Positions 15,643 through 26,026 of a stretch of DNA of 64,000 bases are shown one piece after another. The translations under genes were made by a program, and so were the position numbers. The stretch comes from Sphingomonadaceae bacterium (GTDB taxonomy: Bacteria > Pseudomonadota > Alphaproteobacteria > Sphingomonadales > Sphingomonadaceae). The notes under the pieces were generated by a model. That model saw nothing but the letters and a program-made list of their open reading frames with translations, did no database searches and was not told the DNA's origin. The stretch covers positions 141,806-205,805 of the forward strand of contig JAJUHA010000002.1 of assembly GCA_029268145.1 (NCBI GenBank), given 5' to 3'. Numbering within the stretch: the first letter of the stretch is position 1; the number at the start of each line of letters is the position of its first letter.

Positions 15643-17011
15643 CGGCGAGGATCCTGTCGAGGGTCATGTGGAACCGGCGGATGCGGGCTTCTTGGTAGTT
15701 GCCGAGCGTCTGCCCGCGCTTGCGCGAGGCCTGGAAGCCCCGCCACTGGGCGGCAAGATTGTCGGTGTCCTGGTCGTAGACAGCGCCGAGGCCGGGATCC
15801 ATGCCAGGCGCGCTGGCGTAGGATTCGCCGGCGGCCACGAAGTGCGGCTCGGGCGGGTAGGAAAGGCCGGTGCCCTCGGGTACGAGCTTCAGGAAGACGA
15901 GGTCGAAGAGGGTGCGCCCCGGGTCCATGCCGACCGGCCGGAAGCGGTAGATCATGGGAAGCGACACGCCCGGGAACAGGCACATGTTGGGGAAGAGGTG
16001 ATACTCGATCGAGTCGATCATCTCGCTGTCAGACCATTCGGAGAGGTCGACTCCCCAGGCCGCGCCGAGCTCGGCCCGGAGCTTCTCGGCCGCGATCGCG
16101 CGGGCGGTGCGCCCTTCCGGCACGACGGCACCATCGAGGCGCATGCGGTCGAGGATCTCCTGCTCGCTGAGCTGCCCCTCGAAGTGCGGGCTCGGCGTGC
16201 CGATGGTGTGGACGAAGCGGGTGACGTAGTCCGAGAAGATGTCGTAGCAGGCGTTGGCGTCGCCAGCCGTCGCCAGAGCCTGGGCGTGCGTCTCGACCAC
16301 ATGGTAGGCCTCGAGAAAGGCCTCCTGCGCGGCCTTCCAGTTGGTGGGAAGCTCCTTCCGGATGTGGAGCGCGATCCGGCGCTTCGAGAGATCCCAGCGG
16401 CCGGAGAAATGGTCCGCGAGCGGACCGAGTTGCTCCTCGAGCGGCTGGGCGCCCGGGTCCATGTTGATGAAGACGAAGCCGCCCCACAGCGCCACCTTCA
16501 CTTGCGGAAGGGCGAAGGCGTCATCGGTGACGTGGGGGAAGTCCCAGCGGCATGGCACGTGGGCCAGCGCGCCCTCGAGCGTCCAGCGCCAGCCGTGGAA
16601 GGGGCAGCGCAGCTCGTGCGCGAACCCGCTCGTCCCGGGGGGTCTGAGCTGCGTGCCCCGGTGGAGACAGGCGTTGATGAAGCCGCGGATCACGCCATCC
16701 GCCCCGCGCACGAGAAGCACGGAATGGCGGCCGACGTCGTAGACCAGCCAGTCCCCCGGCTCGGGCAGATGCTCCTCGCGGCAGGCCCATTGCCACACCC
16801 GCGGCCAGAGGTGCGTCATCTCCCGCTCGAAGACGGCCGGCGAGGTATAGCGGTCATAGGAGATGTCGGAGTCGCCAATGAAGGCGTAGCGCTCGGCGAG
16901 AAGGGCATCGGGCACCGGACAGCCGTCCGCCCGGATGATGTCGCGCGCGGAAGGCCCGGGGCAGCGCGCCTCGCCAGGGGCCTCGCCGGGGGCCGGATCA
17001 TCAAGAGCCAT
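15635..17011 (-). CDS. Rieske ring-hydroxylating oxygenase, alpha subunit (2)
   Basis: This is a second Rieske non-heme iron oxygenase catalytic subunit, 458 residues, clearly different from the plus-strand copy. The Rieske cluster ligands are Cys115-x-His117 and Cys136-x2-His139 (CLHRGT and CPFHGW). The iron site is NWKAAQEAFLEAYHVVETH with His237 and His242. GGGGAG lies 9 bases before the ATG at 17011. The gene is followed at once by three SnoaL-like genes and preceded, 24 bases away, by the TonB-dependent receptor, giving a receptor-oxygenase-SnoaL order in one transcription direction. Substrate uptake through the receptor followed by hydroxylation is the simplest reading. Confidence 0.92.
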   Translation of the reverse strand: MALDDPAPGEAPGEARCPGPSARDIIRADGCPVPDALLAERYAFIGDSDISYDRYTSPAVFEREMTHLWPRVWQWACREEHLPEPGDWLVYDVGRHSVLLVRGADGVIRGFINACLHRGTQLRPPGTSGFAHELRCPFHGWRWTLEGALAHVPCRWDFPHVTDDAFALPQVKVALWGGFVFINMDPGAQPLEEQLGPLADHFSGRWDLSKRRIALHIRKELPTNWKAAQEAFLEAYHVVETHAQALATAGDANACYDIFSDYVTRFVHTIGTPSPHFEGQLSEQEILDRMRLDGAVVPEGRTARAIAAEKLRAELGAAWGVDLSEWSDSEMIDSIEYHLFPNMCLFPGVSLPMIYRFRPVGMDPGRTLFDLVFLKLVPEGTGLSYPPEPHFVAAGESYASAPGMDPGLGAVYDQDTDNLAAQWRGFQASRKRGQTLGNYQEARIRRFHMTLDRILAGD

Positions 17012-17035
17012 CGGGCATTCTCCCCTCGCTCGTCA

Positions 17036-19489
17036 TCAGAAGCGGACCGCTGCGCGCACCTGGACCGTCCGTGGCGCTGCGCCATAGCCCAGGATATCCC
17101 CCGGAATGGCGGTGGGAAGGCCGGTATTGGCACCCGTGAGCGGCGCCGGGCCGCCGCCCAGCGCATAGAATTCGTTGCCGAGGTTCTTGCCGATGAGCGC
17201 CAGCTCCCAGCGGTCGTCGATGCTCGCCAGGCGCACGCCGGCATCGATCACCATGTAGGCGGGCTGGCGCGTGCGTTCGTCGCCGAAGGTCGAGGTGATG
17301 TAGGAGTCGCTGAACCGCCAGTCGAAATTGGCCCCGAGCTTGAGCGTCCTGGAGATCTCGGTGTCGTAGGCGATGCCGAGGTTCGCAGTGACGCGGGGCG
17401 CCATGGCAGTCGGGCGGCCGCTCAGGTCCTGGAAGGGCACCCCACCAACGAAGCGGGTGCAGCCTTCGGCCGGGCTCTGGCCGGCAAAGCAGGGGGCCTC
17501 GAAGTTCTCGTAGCGCGCGACATTGTAGTTGACCGATCCGTTGAAGAGGAGACCAGGCGCCGAGGCGGGGGCGAAGCTCACTTCGGTCTCGACGCCCTTC
17601 GAACGCGCCTGGCCCGCATTGTAGGTCACGAAGGCGAAGACCTCGGGGTTGAAATAGTCCACCTGGAGGTCGGTGAAACGGAAGTTGTAACCCGTGACGT
17701 TCACCCGCAGGGTCCGGTCGAGGAACTCGGTGCGCACGCCGAGCTCAAAGCCCTTGCCCTTCTCGGGATCGAACAGCATGTCCCCAGCGGGATCGTTCGA
17801 AAGCGCGGAGTTGATCGCGCTGTTCGAGAATCCGCCCGACTTGTAGGCCGAGCGGTAGGCGCCATAGACGAGGAAACCCTCCTTGGGCTTCCAGCTTGCC
17901 GTGAACTCCGGCGACCAGTCGTTGAAGGTCTGGTCTCCGAAGACGGTGCCGTTGACGGGTGCCGACTGCGGCCGGAAGATGCCAGTCAGGAAGGCGTTGA
18001 CATAGGGCTGGGTGAAGAAGCTCACCTTCGTCTCGTGGATGTAGCGGACGCCCGCGGTGATCTCGACGGCGGGGATGACCTTCCAGATCAGCTGGCCATA
18101 GGCCGAGACCGTCTCGCCATCGGTCTCGGACAGCTTGGAGTAGGAGATGAAGCGATTCTCGGGCGCGGCACGCGAGTCCTCCGAGCCGGCGAACACGACG
18201 GCCTGGAAGAAATCCCGACCGGACTTCTGGTAGAGACCGCCCAGCATCAGGTTCAGCGGGCCCTCGAGCGTCGTCAGCCCGCGCACCTCCTGGCTGAAGG
18301 ACCAGAAGCTCGAATCCTCGGTTGCCCAGACGCCGGCGCCCAGGAAGTCGCAGTCGCAGCCGAAGCGGTTGTTGTTCCAGTTGTAGTTGGTGACCGACGT
18401 GAGGGTGAGGCGCTCTGCCGCCCAGGTCACGCCACCGGTGACCTGCCATGAGCGATAGCGGTTGTAGAGCTGCCCGTCGGCCCGGGCAAACGGCAGGCTG
18501 TTCGCCAGCGCCTGCGGAAAGTCGTTCTGGAAGATCACGAAGTCGCGCTGGCAGGGATATGTGGGGTTGTTGGTCTGGAAGCCGCCGACACAGTTGACCG
18601 CCGCATAGTTCCAGCCGTTGCCGATGGTGAAGTTGTTCGCGCCCGACCCCTTCACCGTGATCGACAGCTGCTCCGTCGGCTCCCACTTCAGGGTTGCCCG
18701 GCCGATCAGCTCTTCCTCCTGCGGCTGCTCCCGCGCGGCCGCTGGCGCGACATGGGCCGTCGTCTGGAAGGTTGCGGCGTCGATGGTCGTGTAGACCGCA
18801 TCCGCGGCGCGGTTCTCATAAGTGCCGCCCCACATCTTGGAGCCGCGGAAGGCGAGGCGGATACCGAACCGGTCGGTCACGGGCAGCGAGACGATGGTCT
18901 CGCCGACGAGCTGGCGTGCCTCGAACTCGTAGCCCATGCGGGCGATGATTTCCCGCTCCGGGCCCGGATCGGCGGTGGTCAGCGAGACGACGCCCGCGGT
19001 TGCGTTCTTGCCATAGAAGAGCGATTGCGGACCCTTGAGCACCTCGACCCGCTGGAGGTCGAAGAAGCCTTCGTTGATGATGCGCCCCTGGCCGTAGTAG
19101 ACATTGTCGACCACGATCGCGACCGACTGCTCGATCCCGATCGACGTCGCCGACGAACCCACCCCGCGCATGGTGAGCTGCGCGCCGGCCCCGTTGGACG
19201 CCCGGCCCACAGTGAACTGCGGCGTCGCTGCGGCGATCCGCTCGAGCGAGGTGAGGTTGCGGCGGTCGATGAGCTCGTTCCCGAAGGCCTGGATGGCAAC
19301 GGGAATGTCCTGGAGGCTCTCCTCGCGCCGGCGGGCCGTCACCACGATGTCGGCAAGGCCGACCACCTCGGCCACGCCGGTCTGCGGCGATGATGCGATG
19401 CTGCCGCTCTGCGCAAGAAGCGGAGCAGTCGTCGCGAAGGTCGCGGCCGCGCCAAGCAGGCGCGCCGCCCCAAGGGCACGTCGTGCCAT
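17036..19489 (-). CDS. TonB-dependent outer-membrane receptor
   Basis: This 817-residue outer-membrane beta-barrel imports a ligand using energy from TonB-ExbBD. It starts with a signal peptide (MARRALGAARLLGAAATFAT). The TonB-box/plug start is DIVVTARRREESLQDIPVAI, and the plug includes LKGPQSLFYGKNATAGVVSL. Many alternating beta-strand segments follow, and the last residue is Phe (VRAAVRF), needed for outer-membrane insertion. GGGAGGA lies 5 bases before the ATG. The plug type is the one common in sphingomonads for aromatic, terpenoid or glycan ligands rather than a clear siderophore type. It heads the minus-strand island with the Rieske and SnoaL-like genes. Confidence 0.95.
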   Translation of the reverse strand: MARRALGAARLLGAAATFATTAPLLAQSGSIASSPQTGVAEVVGLADIVVTARRREESLQDIPVAIQAFGNELIDRRNLTSLERIAAATPQFTVGRASNGAGAQLTMRGVGSSATSIGIEQSVAIVVDNVYYGQGRIINEGFFDLQRVEVLKGPQSLFYGKNATAGVVSLTTADPGPEREIIARMGYEFEARQLVGETIVSLPVTDRFGIRLAFRGSKMWGGTYENRAADAVYTTIDAATFQTTAHVAPAAAREQPQEEELIGRATLKWEPTEQLSITVKGSGANNFTIGNGWNYAAVNCVGGFQTNNPTYPCQRDFVIFQNDFPQALANSLPFARADGQLYNRYRSWQVTGGVTWAAERLTLTSVTNYNWNNNRFGCDCDFLGAGVWATEDSSFWSFSQEVRGLTTLEGPLNLMLGGLYQKSGRDFFQAVVFAGSEDSRAAPENRFISYSKLSETDGETVSAYGQLIWKVIPAVEITAGVRYIHETKVSFFTQPYVNAFLTGIFRPQSAPVNGTVFGDQTFNDWSPEFTASWKPKEGFLVYGAYRSAYKSGGFSNSAINSALSNDPAGDMLFDPEKGKGFELGVRTEFLDRTLRVNVTGYNFRFTDLQVDYFNPEVFAFVTYNAGQARSKGVETEVSFAPASAPGLLFNGSVNYNVARYENFEAPCFAGQSPAEGCTRFVGGVPFQDLSGRPTAMAPRVTANLGIAYDTEISRTLKLGANFDWRFSDSYITSTFGDERTRQPAYMVIDAGVRLASIDDRWELALIGKNLGNEFYALGGGPAPLTGANTGLPTAIPGDILGYGAAPRTVQVRAAVRF

Positions 19490-19598
19490 GTCTTCCTCCC
19501 ATTCCTGTGCTCGGGTTGGTTCCCGGCCGTCTCGGGCTTTCCGCGGCGCTGCCGGAAGAAAACCGCCCTCTCCATTAATCTATTGGCAGCGTGCGGGC

Positions 19599-19632
19599 GG
19601 AGCGCCTGCCCATTTCGCCGGGGTCAGGCGCC
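19599..19632. repeat. Palindromic repeat, copy 1
   Basis: A 34-base element beginning GGAGCGCCTGCCC and ending GGGGTCAGGCGCC. The arms pair (GCGCCTG-CCC with GGGGTCAGGCGC, one bulge). A second, closely similar copy lies 32 bases away in the same orientation. The element sits between the TonB receptor start and the DUF389 gene end, where a REP-like or bidirectional terminator element would be expected. Confidence 0.75.
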
Positions 19633-19664
19633 AGGTGCGTGTCGGGCACCGATGCGCCCTGGCT

Positions 19665-19699
19665 GGAGCGCCTGTCCCTTTCTGCAGGGGTCAGGCGCC
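19665..19699. repeat. Palindromic repeat, copy 2
   Basis: A 35-base element beginning GGAGCGCCTGTCCC and ending GGGGTCAGGCGCC. It pairs as GCGCCTGTCCC with GGGGTCAGGCGC around a short loop. It matches copy 1 at about 28 of 34 positions, and the ends are identical. Its right arm covers the stop codon of the DUF389 gene, so the hairpin would form in that mRNA at the very end of the coding region. Confidence 0.75.
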
Positions 19700-21268
19700 G
19701 GCGACGACGGTCGCCGTGCGCTGGGCGGCACGGCCCTCCTCCCGCTCGCGCGCGGCGGTGCCCGATGGCGCGGCCACGGCGCTTGCCGTCACCCCGCTGC
19801 GGGCCAGCCCTTCCGCAACTGCCCGCGCCCGCGCCAGGGCGAGATCGGCCGATTCGCCGGACGCTGCGCGGCCCTCGATCCGCACCTCCGGGATGCTCCA
19901 TCGGGCCAGCGCCCAGCCGATCATGTCCACCGCCTCCGCGTCCGGCTCGGCGCTGCCTTCCGGAAAGCGCAGGGGAGGAAGCGGGGCGAGGGGCGGGACC
20001 AGCCGCACCTCCCAGTCCGGGTAGCGGGCAGCGAACCGGCGCTCGAGGCGGTGGATCTCGGCGAGCGGGAGCGTCTGGCCGACCGGAAGGCGGACAAGCG
20101 CCCCGCTTCGGTCGCGGTCGATGGTGATGTCGCTCGCCCCCGTGGCCAGGGCAAGCTGGTCCCGGAGGGTGGCTGCGGCCAGCTCGGCGGGGCCTGGCCG
20201 GACGGCCTCGCCAAGCGGGGGCCTGAGCGTGCGGGGATCCTGGTCGAGGACCACCTGGTGCAGGCTGAGCGCGAACGGAATGCCGACCCGGCCCTCGAGC
20301 CCGCTGGAGATCTTTCCCGCTGCATCTTCCCGGAAGGCCGGGGTCAGCACGACGGCCCGCACTTCAACCGGCGCAGTGCCGAACTCCGGCTCGAGCGAGT
20401 CGATTCGGGCCTCCTTGCCGAACTCCGCCAGGATGGCGTCCCGCACGGTGCGCGTGAAGAGCGTCTCGCTGGCGATCTGGCGCAGCGAAAGGCCGAGCGG
20501 CAGGGCAAGCGCCACGAAAACCGCCAACAGGCCCCAGCCCTGGGCACGCGTCTGGTCGGGCGAGAGATGCGCGCCGAAGCCGTAGAAGCGCGCGACCACG
20601 GTGGCCGAGAGCGCGATGGCGACGAAGTTGGTGACGAAGAGCGCAAGCGCGCCCGTGAAGACCGGCCAGTCGGCAGTGGCAAGCCCGAAGCCGACCACGG
20701 CGAGCGGCGGCATGAGCGCGGTCGCGATGGCCACGCCCACGATCGTCTCGCCACGCCCGCGGACCGTGGCATAGCCGCCCGCCAGCGCCGAGAAGACGGC
20801 AACCAGAAGGTCGAAGAGATTGGGCCGGGTGCGGGCGAGGATCTCGGGCGTGCGCTCGGTGAGCGGCGAGACGAACACGTTGGCGGCAGCGAACAGGACC
20901 GCGAGCAGGCTGCCGACGGCAAGCGCAGTCAGGCTCTTCCGGACTTCGGCGAGATCGAACACGGCAATCGCGAAGCCGAGCCCGATGATGGGGCCCATGA
21001 GGGGCGAGACCAGCATCGCGCCGATGATGACTGCCGGCGAGGAGAGGAGGAGCCCGAGGATCGCGATCCCGGCCGACATGAGGACCATGAAGGCGTAGCG
21101 ATTGGACCAGCCGGCCTCGGCCTCGACCCGGGCGAGGATCGCGGCGTGGTCAACTTCGCGAACGGCGTCGTCGCGGCGGACGAAGGCGAAGAGTCGCCCG
21201 GCAAGCCGATGCAGCCGGGCCGCGAGCGAACCATCCGGCGGCGGCCTCAAGGGAAGCTCGGCGGTCAC
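19691..21268 (-). CDS. DUF389 membrane protein with an OmpA-like tail
   Basis: This 525-residue membrane protein starts at a GTG at 21268. The N-terminal half is a DUF389 domain: after a short cytoplasmic lead, LMSAGIAILGLLLSSPAVII, GAMLVSPLMGPIIGLGFAIA, IVGVAIATALMPPLAVVGFG and FVTNFVAIALSATVVARFYG give five to six membrane helices. The C-terminal 200 residues are soluble. They end with a segment (VRIEGRAASGESADLALARA followed by RAVAEGLARSGVTASAVAAP) resembling a degenerate OmpA/peptidoglycan-associated fold. The function of DUF389 proteins is not established. It starts 17 bases after the stop of the next gene upstream, so they may be an operon. The ribosome site is weak. Confidence 0.75.
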   Translation of the reverse strand: MTAELPLRPPPDGSLAARLHRLAGRLFAFVRRDDAVREVDHAAILARVEAEAGWSNRYAFMVLMSAGIAILGLLLSSPAVIIGAMLVSPLMGPIIGLGFAIAVFDLAEVRKSLTALAVGSLLAVLFAAANVFVSPLTERTPEILARTRPNLFDLLVAVFSALAGGYATVRGRGETIVGVAIATALMPPLAVVGFGLATADWPVFTGALALFVTNFVAIALSATVVARFYGFGAHLSPDQTRAQGWGLLAVFVALALPLGLSLRQIASETLFTRTVRDAILAEFGKEARIDSLEPEFGTAPVEVRAVVLTPAFREDAAGKISSGLEGRVGIPFALSLHQVVLDQDPRTLRPPLGEAVRPGPAELAAATLRDQLALATGASDITIDRDRSGALVRLPVGQTLPLAEIHRLERRFAARYPDWEVRLVPPLAPLPPLRFPEGSAEPDAEAVDMIGWALARWSIPEVRIEGRAASGESADLALARARAVAEGLARSGVTASAVAAPSGTAAREREEGRAAQRTATVVAGA

Positions 21269-21285
21269 TGCTGGCCGGGCGCCGG

Positions 21286-22554
21286 TCAGGGCTCGCAGTC
21301 TTCCTGCGGCTTCTGGCGGCCGATGGCGCGGCCGAGACCACGGCCGAAGCCCCCGGCGATTGCGCCACCGATTCCGCCTGCCACCTCCTCGCTGGCCGAA
21401 GGCTTGCACTTCGGCTTGCCGCTGCGCGATGTCGCCCCCGTCGGCATGTCCATGCCGGCCAGGGCCCCGGCGCGCGAGGCGAACCGGGCCTTGACCGCCC
21501 ACTCCTGCACCCAGGGGGTCCTGGGGTCCTGCGGGCGCGGCGGGTGGATGATGTTCACTTCCGGGCCGTGCGTGACCATGGTGACCAGCGCGCCCTCGGC
21601 GGCGGCCATCACCTCCCTGGGCACCGTGCAGGTCGTGGTGGACGGCGCCAGCAGCTGCCTGCGGGTGACCAGCCGCGCCGCCTCGGCCGGGGCGATGTAG
21701 TCGGCGAGGCCGGACAGGAAGGTCTGGACCTCGGAGGAGGACCAGAAGACGACCGTGCCCTCGTTCCGCTCGCTGCCACCGAACAGCTGGACGAAATGAC
21801 CGGTGGCACCGGGCACGCCATTCCAGTCGAGCCGAAGCGCTCCGGTCGGAAGCCTTGTCTGCCTCAGCACCAGGGGCGCCATCCAGTCCTGCTGGAGCGC
21901 GAAGGCGATCTCGGGGAAGGCGGCACCGGTGACGCGGTGGTCACCGACAAGCGAGGCATTGGCCGGGATCCCCCGCCGGCTCGGCGGATCGTCATTGGGC
22001 CACCCGCCATAGGTGGGGAAGCGCGAGGCCGACGGCGGGTTCGCAATGCGGACCGTCTCCGCCGTGAACAGGCCCGGCGGCACCTGGCCCTGCGCCATCC
22101 TTTCGAAATCGAAGAGGACCGGCTGGCCCGGCCGGGCGCTCTCGCCGCAGCCCCAGAACAGCAGGAGCCGGCCCTTGGGCGGGTCGAAGCTTGGCAGGCT
22201 GTCGTCCCGCGGAGATGCGGGCGGCAGCTTCGGCGGCGCCTTGAGGAGCAGCGAGGCGCCCATGGCCATGCCGGGCGGAATCGCATGGGTTCCCGTTGGC
22301 GCGCCCTTGGGTGGCAGCCGGGACCCGAGATCGAGCCGGAGCAGCCGGACGGCACCGCCCCCGCCACCCATCGCCATCCGCATCATCGCGCCCATGTCCG
22401 GGGCGGCGCCAGGCGACAGGGAGAAGCCCGACTGGGTCGCGGCCGAAAGCCAGTAGTGGGTGGGAGCCGGCACCACCTTCTGCACGGGCCTCTGCTGGGC
22501 AGCCGCCGCCGCAGCGGCAAGCATGGCAAGCGCGGCACTGGACAGTCGCAGCAT
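21286..22554 (-). CDS. Secreted protein of unknown function
   Basis: I do not recognise a characterised family. The 422-residue product starts at the ATG at 22554, behind AGGAGAGG, with a clean signal peptide (MLRLSSAALAMLAAAAAAAQ). The mature part is beta-rich: VRLLRLDLGSRLPPKG, LLLFWGCGESARPGQPVLFD and LRLDWNGVPGATGHFVQLFG suggest beta-sandwich domains. The C-terminal 90 residues contain FASRAGALAGMDMPTG and GKPKCKPSASEEVAGGIGGA, followed by a Gly/Arg-rich helix (IAGGFGRGLGRAIGRQK) with glycine-zipper spacing. Two cysteines flank that glycine-rich stretch. It is probably periplasmic or envelope-associated. It lies upstream of the DUF389 gene in the same direction. Confidence 0.7.
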   Translation of the reverse strand: MLRLSSAALAMLAAAAAAAQQRPVQKVVPAPTHYWLSAATQSGFSLSPGAAPDMGAMMRMAMGGGGGAVRLLRLDLGSRLPPKGAPTGTHAIPPGMAMGASLLLKAPPKLPPASPRDDSLPSFDPPKGRLLLFWGCGESARPGQPVLFDFERMAQGQVPPGLFTAETVRIANPPSASRFPTYGGWPNDDPPSRRGIPANASLVGDHRVTGAAFPEIAFALQQDWMAPLVLRQTRLPTGALRLDWNGVPGATGHFVQLFGGSERNEGTVVFWSSSEVQTFLSGLADYIAPAEAARLVTRRQLLAPSTTTCTVPREVMAAAEGALVTMVTHGPEVNIIHPPRPQDPRTPWVQEWAVKARFASRAGALAGMDMPTGATSRSGKPKCKPSASEEVAGGIGGAIAGGFGRGLGRAIGRQKPQEDCEP

Positions 22555-22794
22555 GTTGGCCCTCTCCTGCCGGGCCAGACTATGGCCCCGGTCAGCGAAG
22601 GGCAAGGCTGCCGTTGACGGCCTGGCGCCGGCAGGCGAGGGGGACGGGGATGCGCCAAGGCCCGGCCTCAGCCCGTGCATGCCCTTCCCGCGCCGCGCGG
22701 GCGGCCAGTGGCGGCGCCCGCTGCGCCAGGCGGCCTACTCCCTGCGCCCGCCGTCGCAGCGCGGTCCCGTTGCCCTGATGGGCGGGTGCAGGGC

Positions 22795-23217
22795 GTGAGT
22801 GCCACCCTCATCTCGGCCCTCGGGCTTGCGCCGCACCCGGAGAGCGGCTGGTATCGGGAGACGCTCCGGGTTCCCGACCCCGCCGGTGGACGGGATCTCG
22901 TCACGGCCATCCACTTCCTGCTCGAGGCCGGGCAGGAATCGCGCTGGCACCGGGTGGATGCCACCGAGATCTGGTGCTGGCACGCCGGCGCCGCGCTCGC
23001 GCTTCGCCAGGCGCAAGGGGAGGGCGGACCCGTGCACACCCTTCGGCTTGGCGGCGACGTGCTGGCCGGCGAGGCCGTCCACGCCGTGGTGCCCGCGGGC
23101 TGGTGGCAGGCGGCGCGGCCGATCGGCGGCTGGGTGCTCGTCTCCTGCATCGTGGCACCCGGCTTCCGCTTCGCCGGCTTCGAGCTCGCGCCGCCCGGCT
23201 GGGAACCGGGCGGCTGA
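22795..23217 (+). CDS. Cupin, DUF985 family
   Basis: This is a small cupin-fold protein of the DUF985 (cupin_5) family, about 140 residues from a GTG at 22795. The family opening LGLAPHPESGWYRETLRVPD is followed by TAIHFLLEAGQESRWHRVDA and TEIWCWHAGAALALR, which carry the His and Glu residues that line the cupin pocket. The end, GWVLVSCIVAPGFRFAGFEL, closes the barrel. The open frame extends about 40 codons further upstream, but those codons have no family counterpart. No enzyme activity is known for the family, and the ligand is unknown. It is a single gene, divergent from the secreted-protein gene to its left. Confidence 0.85.
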   Translation: MSATLISALGLAPHPESGWYRETLRVPDPAGGRDLVTAIHFLLEAGQESRWHRVDATEIWCWHAGAALALRQAQGEGGPVHTLRLGGDVLAGEAVHAVVPAGWWQAARPIGGWVLVSCIVAPGFRFAGFELAPPGWEPGG

Positions 23218-23240
23218 GCGGGCGTTTCCCGAAGCTTGCG

Positions 23241-23810
23241 TCAGGCGAAGGCGGGCTGGCGGCGGCGCATCGCCCTGCCGACCAGGCCGAAGCCGGCGAT
23301 CAGCAGCGCCCAGCTCGCCGGCTCGGGCACGGCGCCGATCTGGCCGCGGATCTCGCCGCCGGGAAAGCGGCTGGTGTGCAGGTTGAAATAGGCGGTCTCG
23401 CTGCCGAAGGCGTCCAGCAGCCGGGCCCGGGCGAGGTCCACCGTCCCGCCGCTGCCGGCGATGAAGGCGGCGCGGTAGGTGCTGGCGAGCGACAGGTCGA
23501 ACACCCGGGTGAAGCTCCCCGAGAGCGTGGTGGGCAGCGGGATCATGTCGAGATCGACGGCAACGCCGGCGTTGGTGCCGGCCGGCACGCAGCAGTGGAT
23601 GTGGGCGATGGTGAGCGGCGCCAGCAGGTTGGCGTAGGCAATCTCGACCGTCATGACATCGCCCGCAATGGCGATGGTGCCGTAGCCGGCCGCCGGAGTG
23701 GCGGCTGGCGGCACTTCCTGCGCTCCGCTGAGATGCGCGAAGAAATCGACGGCGCGCGCCGGCGCCGCCCCGAGGATGGCACAGACCAGTGCTGGAACCA
23801 CGAGCTTCAT
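23241..23810 (-). CDS. CHRD-domain protein with PEP-CTERM anchor
   Basis: This 189-residue exported protein starts at the ATG at 23810, with GGAGGAGG just upstream, and has a signal peptide (MKLVVPALVCAILGAAPARA). The middle is a CHRD domain: DFFAHLSGAQEVPPAATPAA, then IAHIHCCVPAGTNAGVAVDL and TAYFNLHTSRFPGGEIRGQI. The C-terminus is a PEP-CTERM sorting signal: the PEPASWA motif, a hydrophobic segment (LLIAGFGLVG), and a basic tail (RAMRRR). Such proteins are processed by exosortase/EpsH, often in strains that make exopolysaccharide. No exosortase is in the window. CHRD domains are also found in chordin; their ligand in bacteria is unknown. Confidence 0.92.
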   Translation of the reverse strand: MKLVVPALVCAILGAAPARAVDFFAHLSGAQEVPPAATPAAGYGTIAIAGDVMTVEIAYANLLAPLTIAHIHCCVPAGTNAGVAVDLDMIPLPTTLSGSFTRVFDLSLASTYRAAFIAGSGGTVDLARARLLDAFGSETAYFNLHTSRFPGGEIRGQIGAVPEPASWALLIAGFGLVGRAMRRRQPAFA

Positions 23811-23944
23811 GGGAACCCTCCTCCAGGAGACCGGCACCCCCGCCGGCCTCTCCGGATACGGGCTCTACCCGTTCCCGGTTTCAGATGCATGGAGGCCTGC
23901 GCCGAAATCTCCGGCCGCGGGCGAGGGCAGAGGCCCGCGCGGCC

Positions 23945-25955
<2,011 letters not shown>

Positions 25956-26026
25956 CGTGGTAGAGCAGGGGGCAGGGGGACGCAAGCGCAGTTGCGCCCG
26001 CCGGCGGCAGCGGGCAGGTGACGGCC

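Noticed and set aside
15575..18451. A 958-codon plus-strand open frame
   Set aside because: It lies antisense to the Rieske and TonB-receptor genes, which have clear motifs; the frame shows none.
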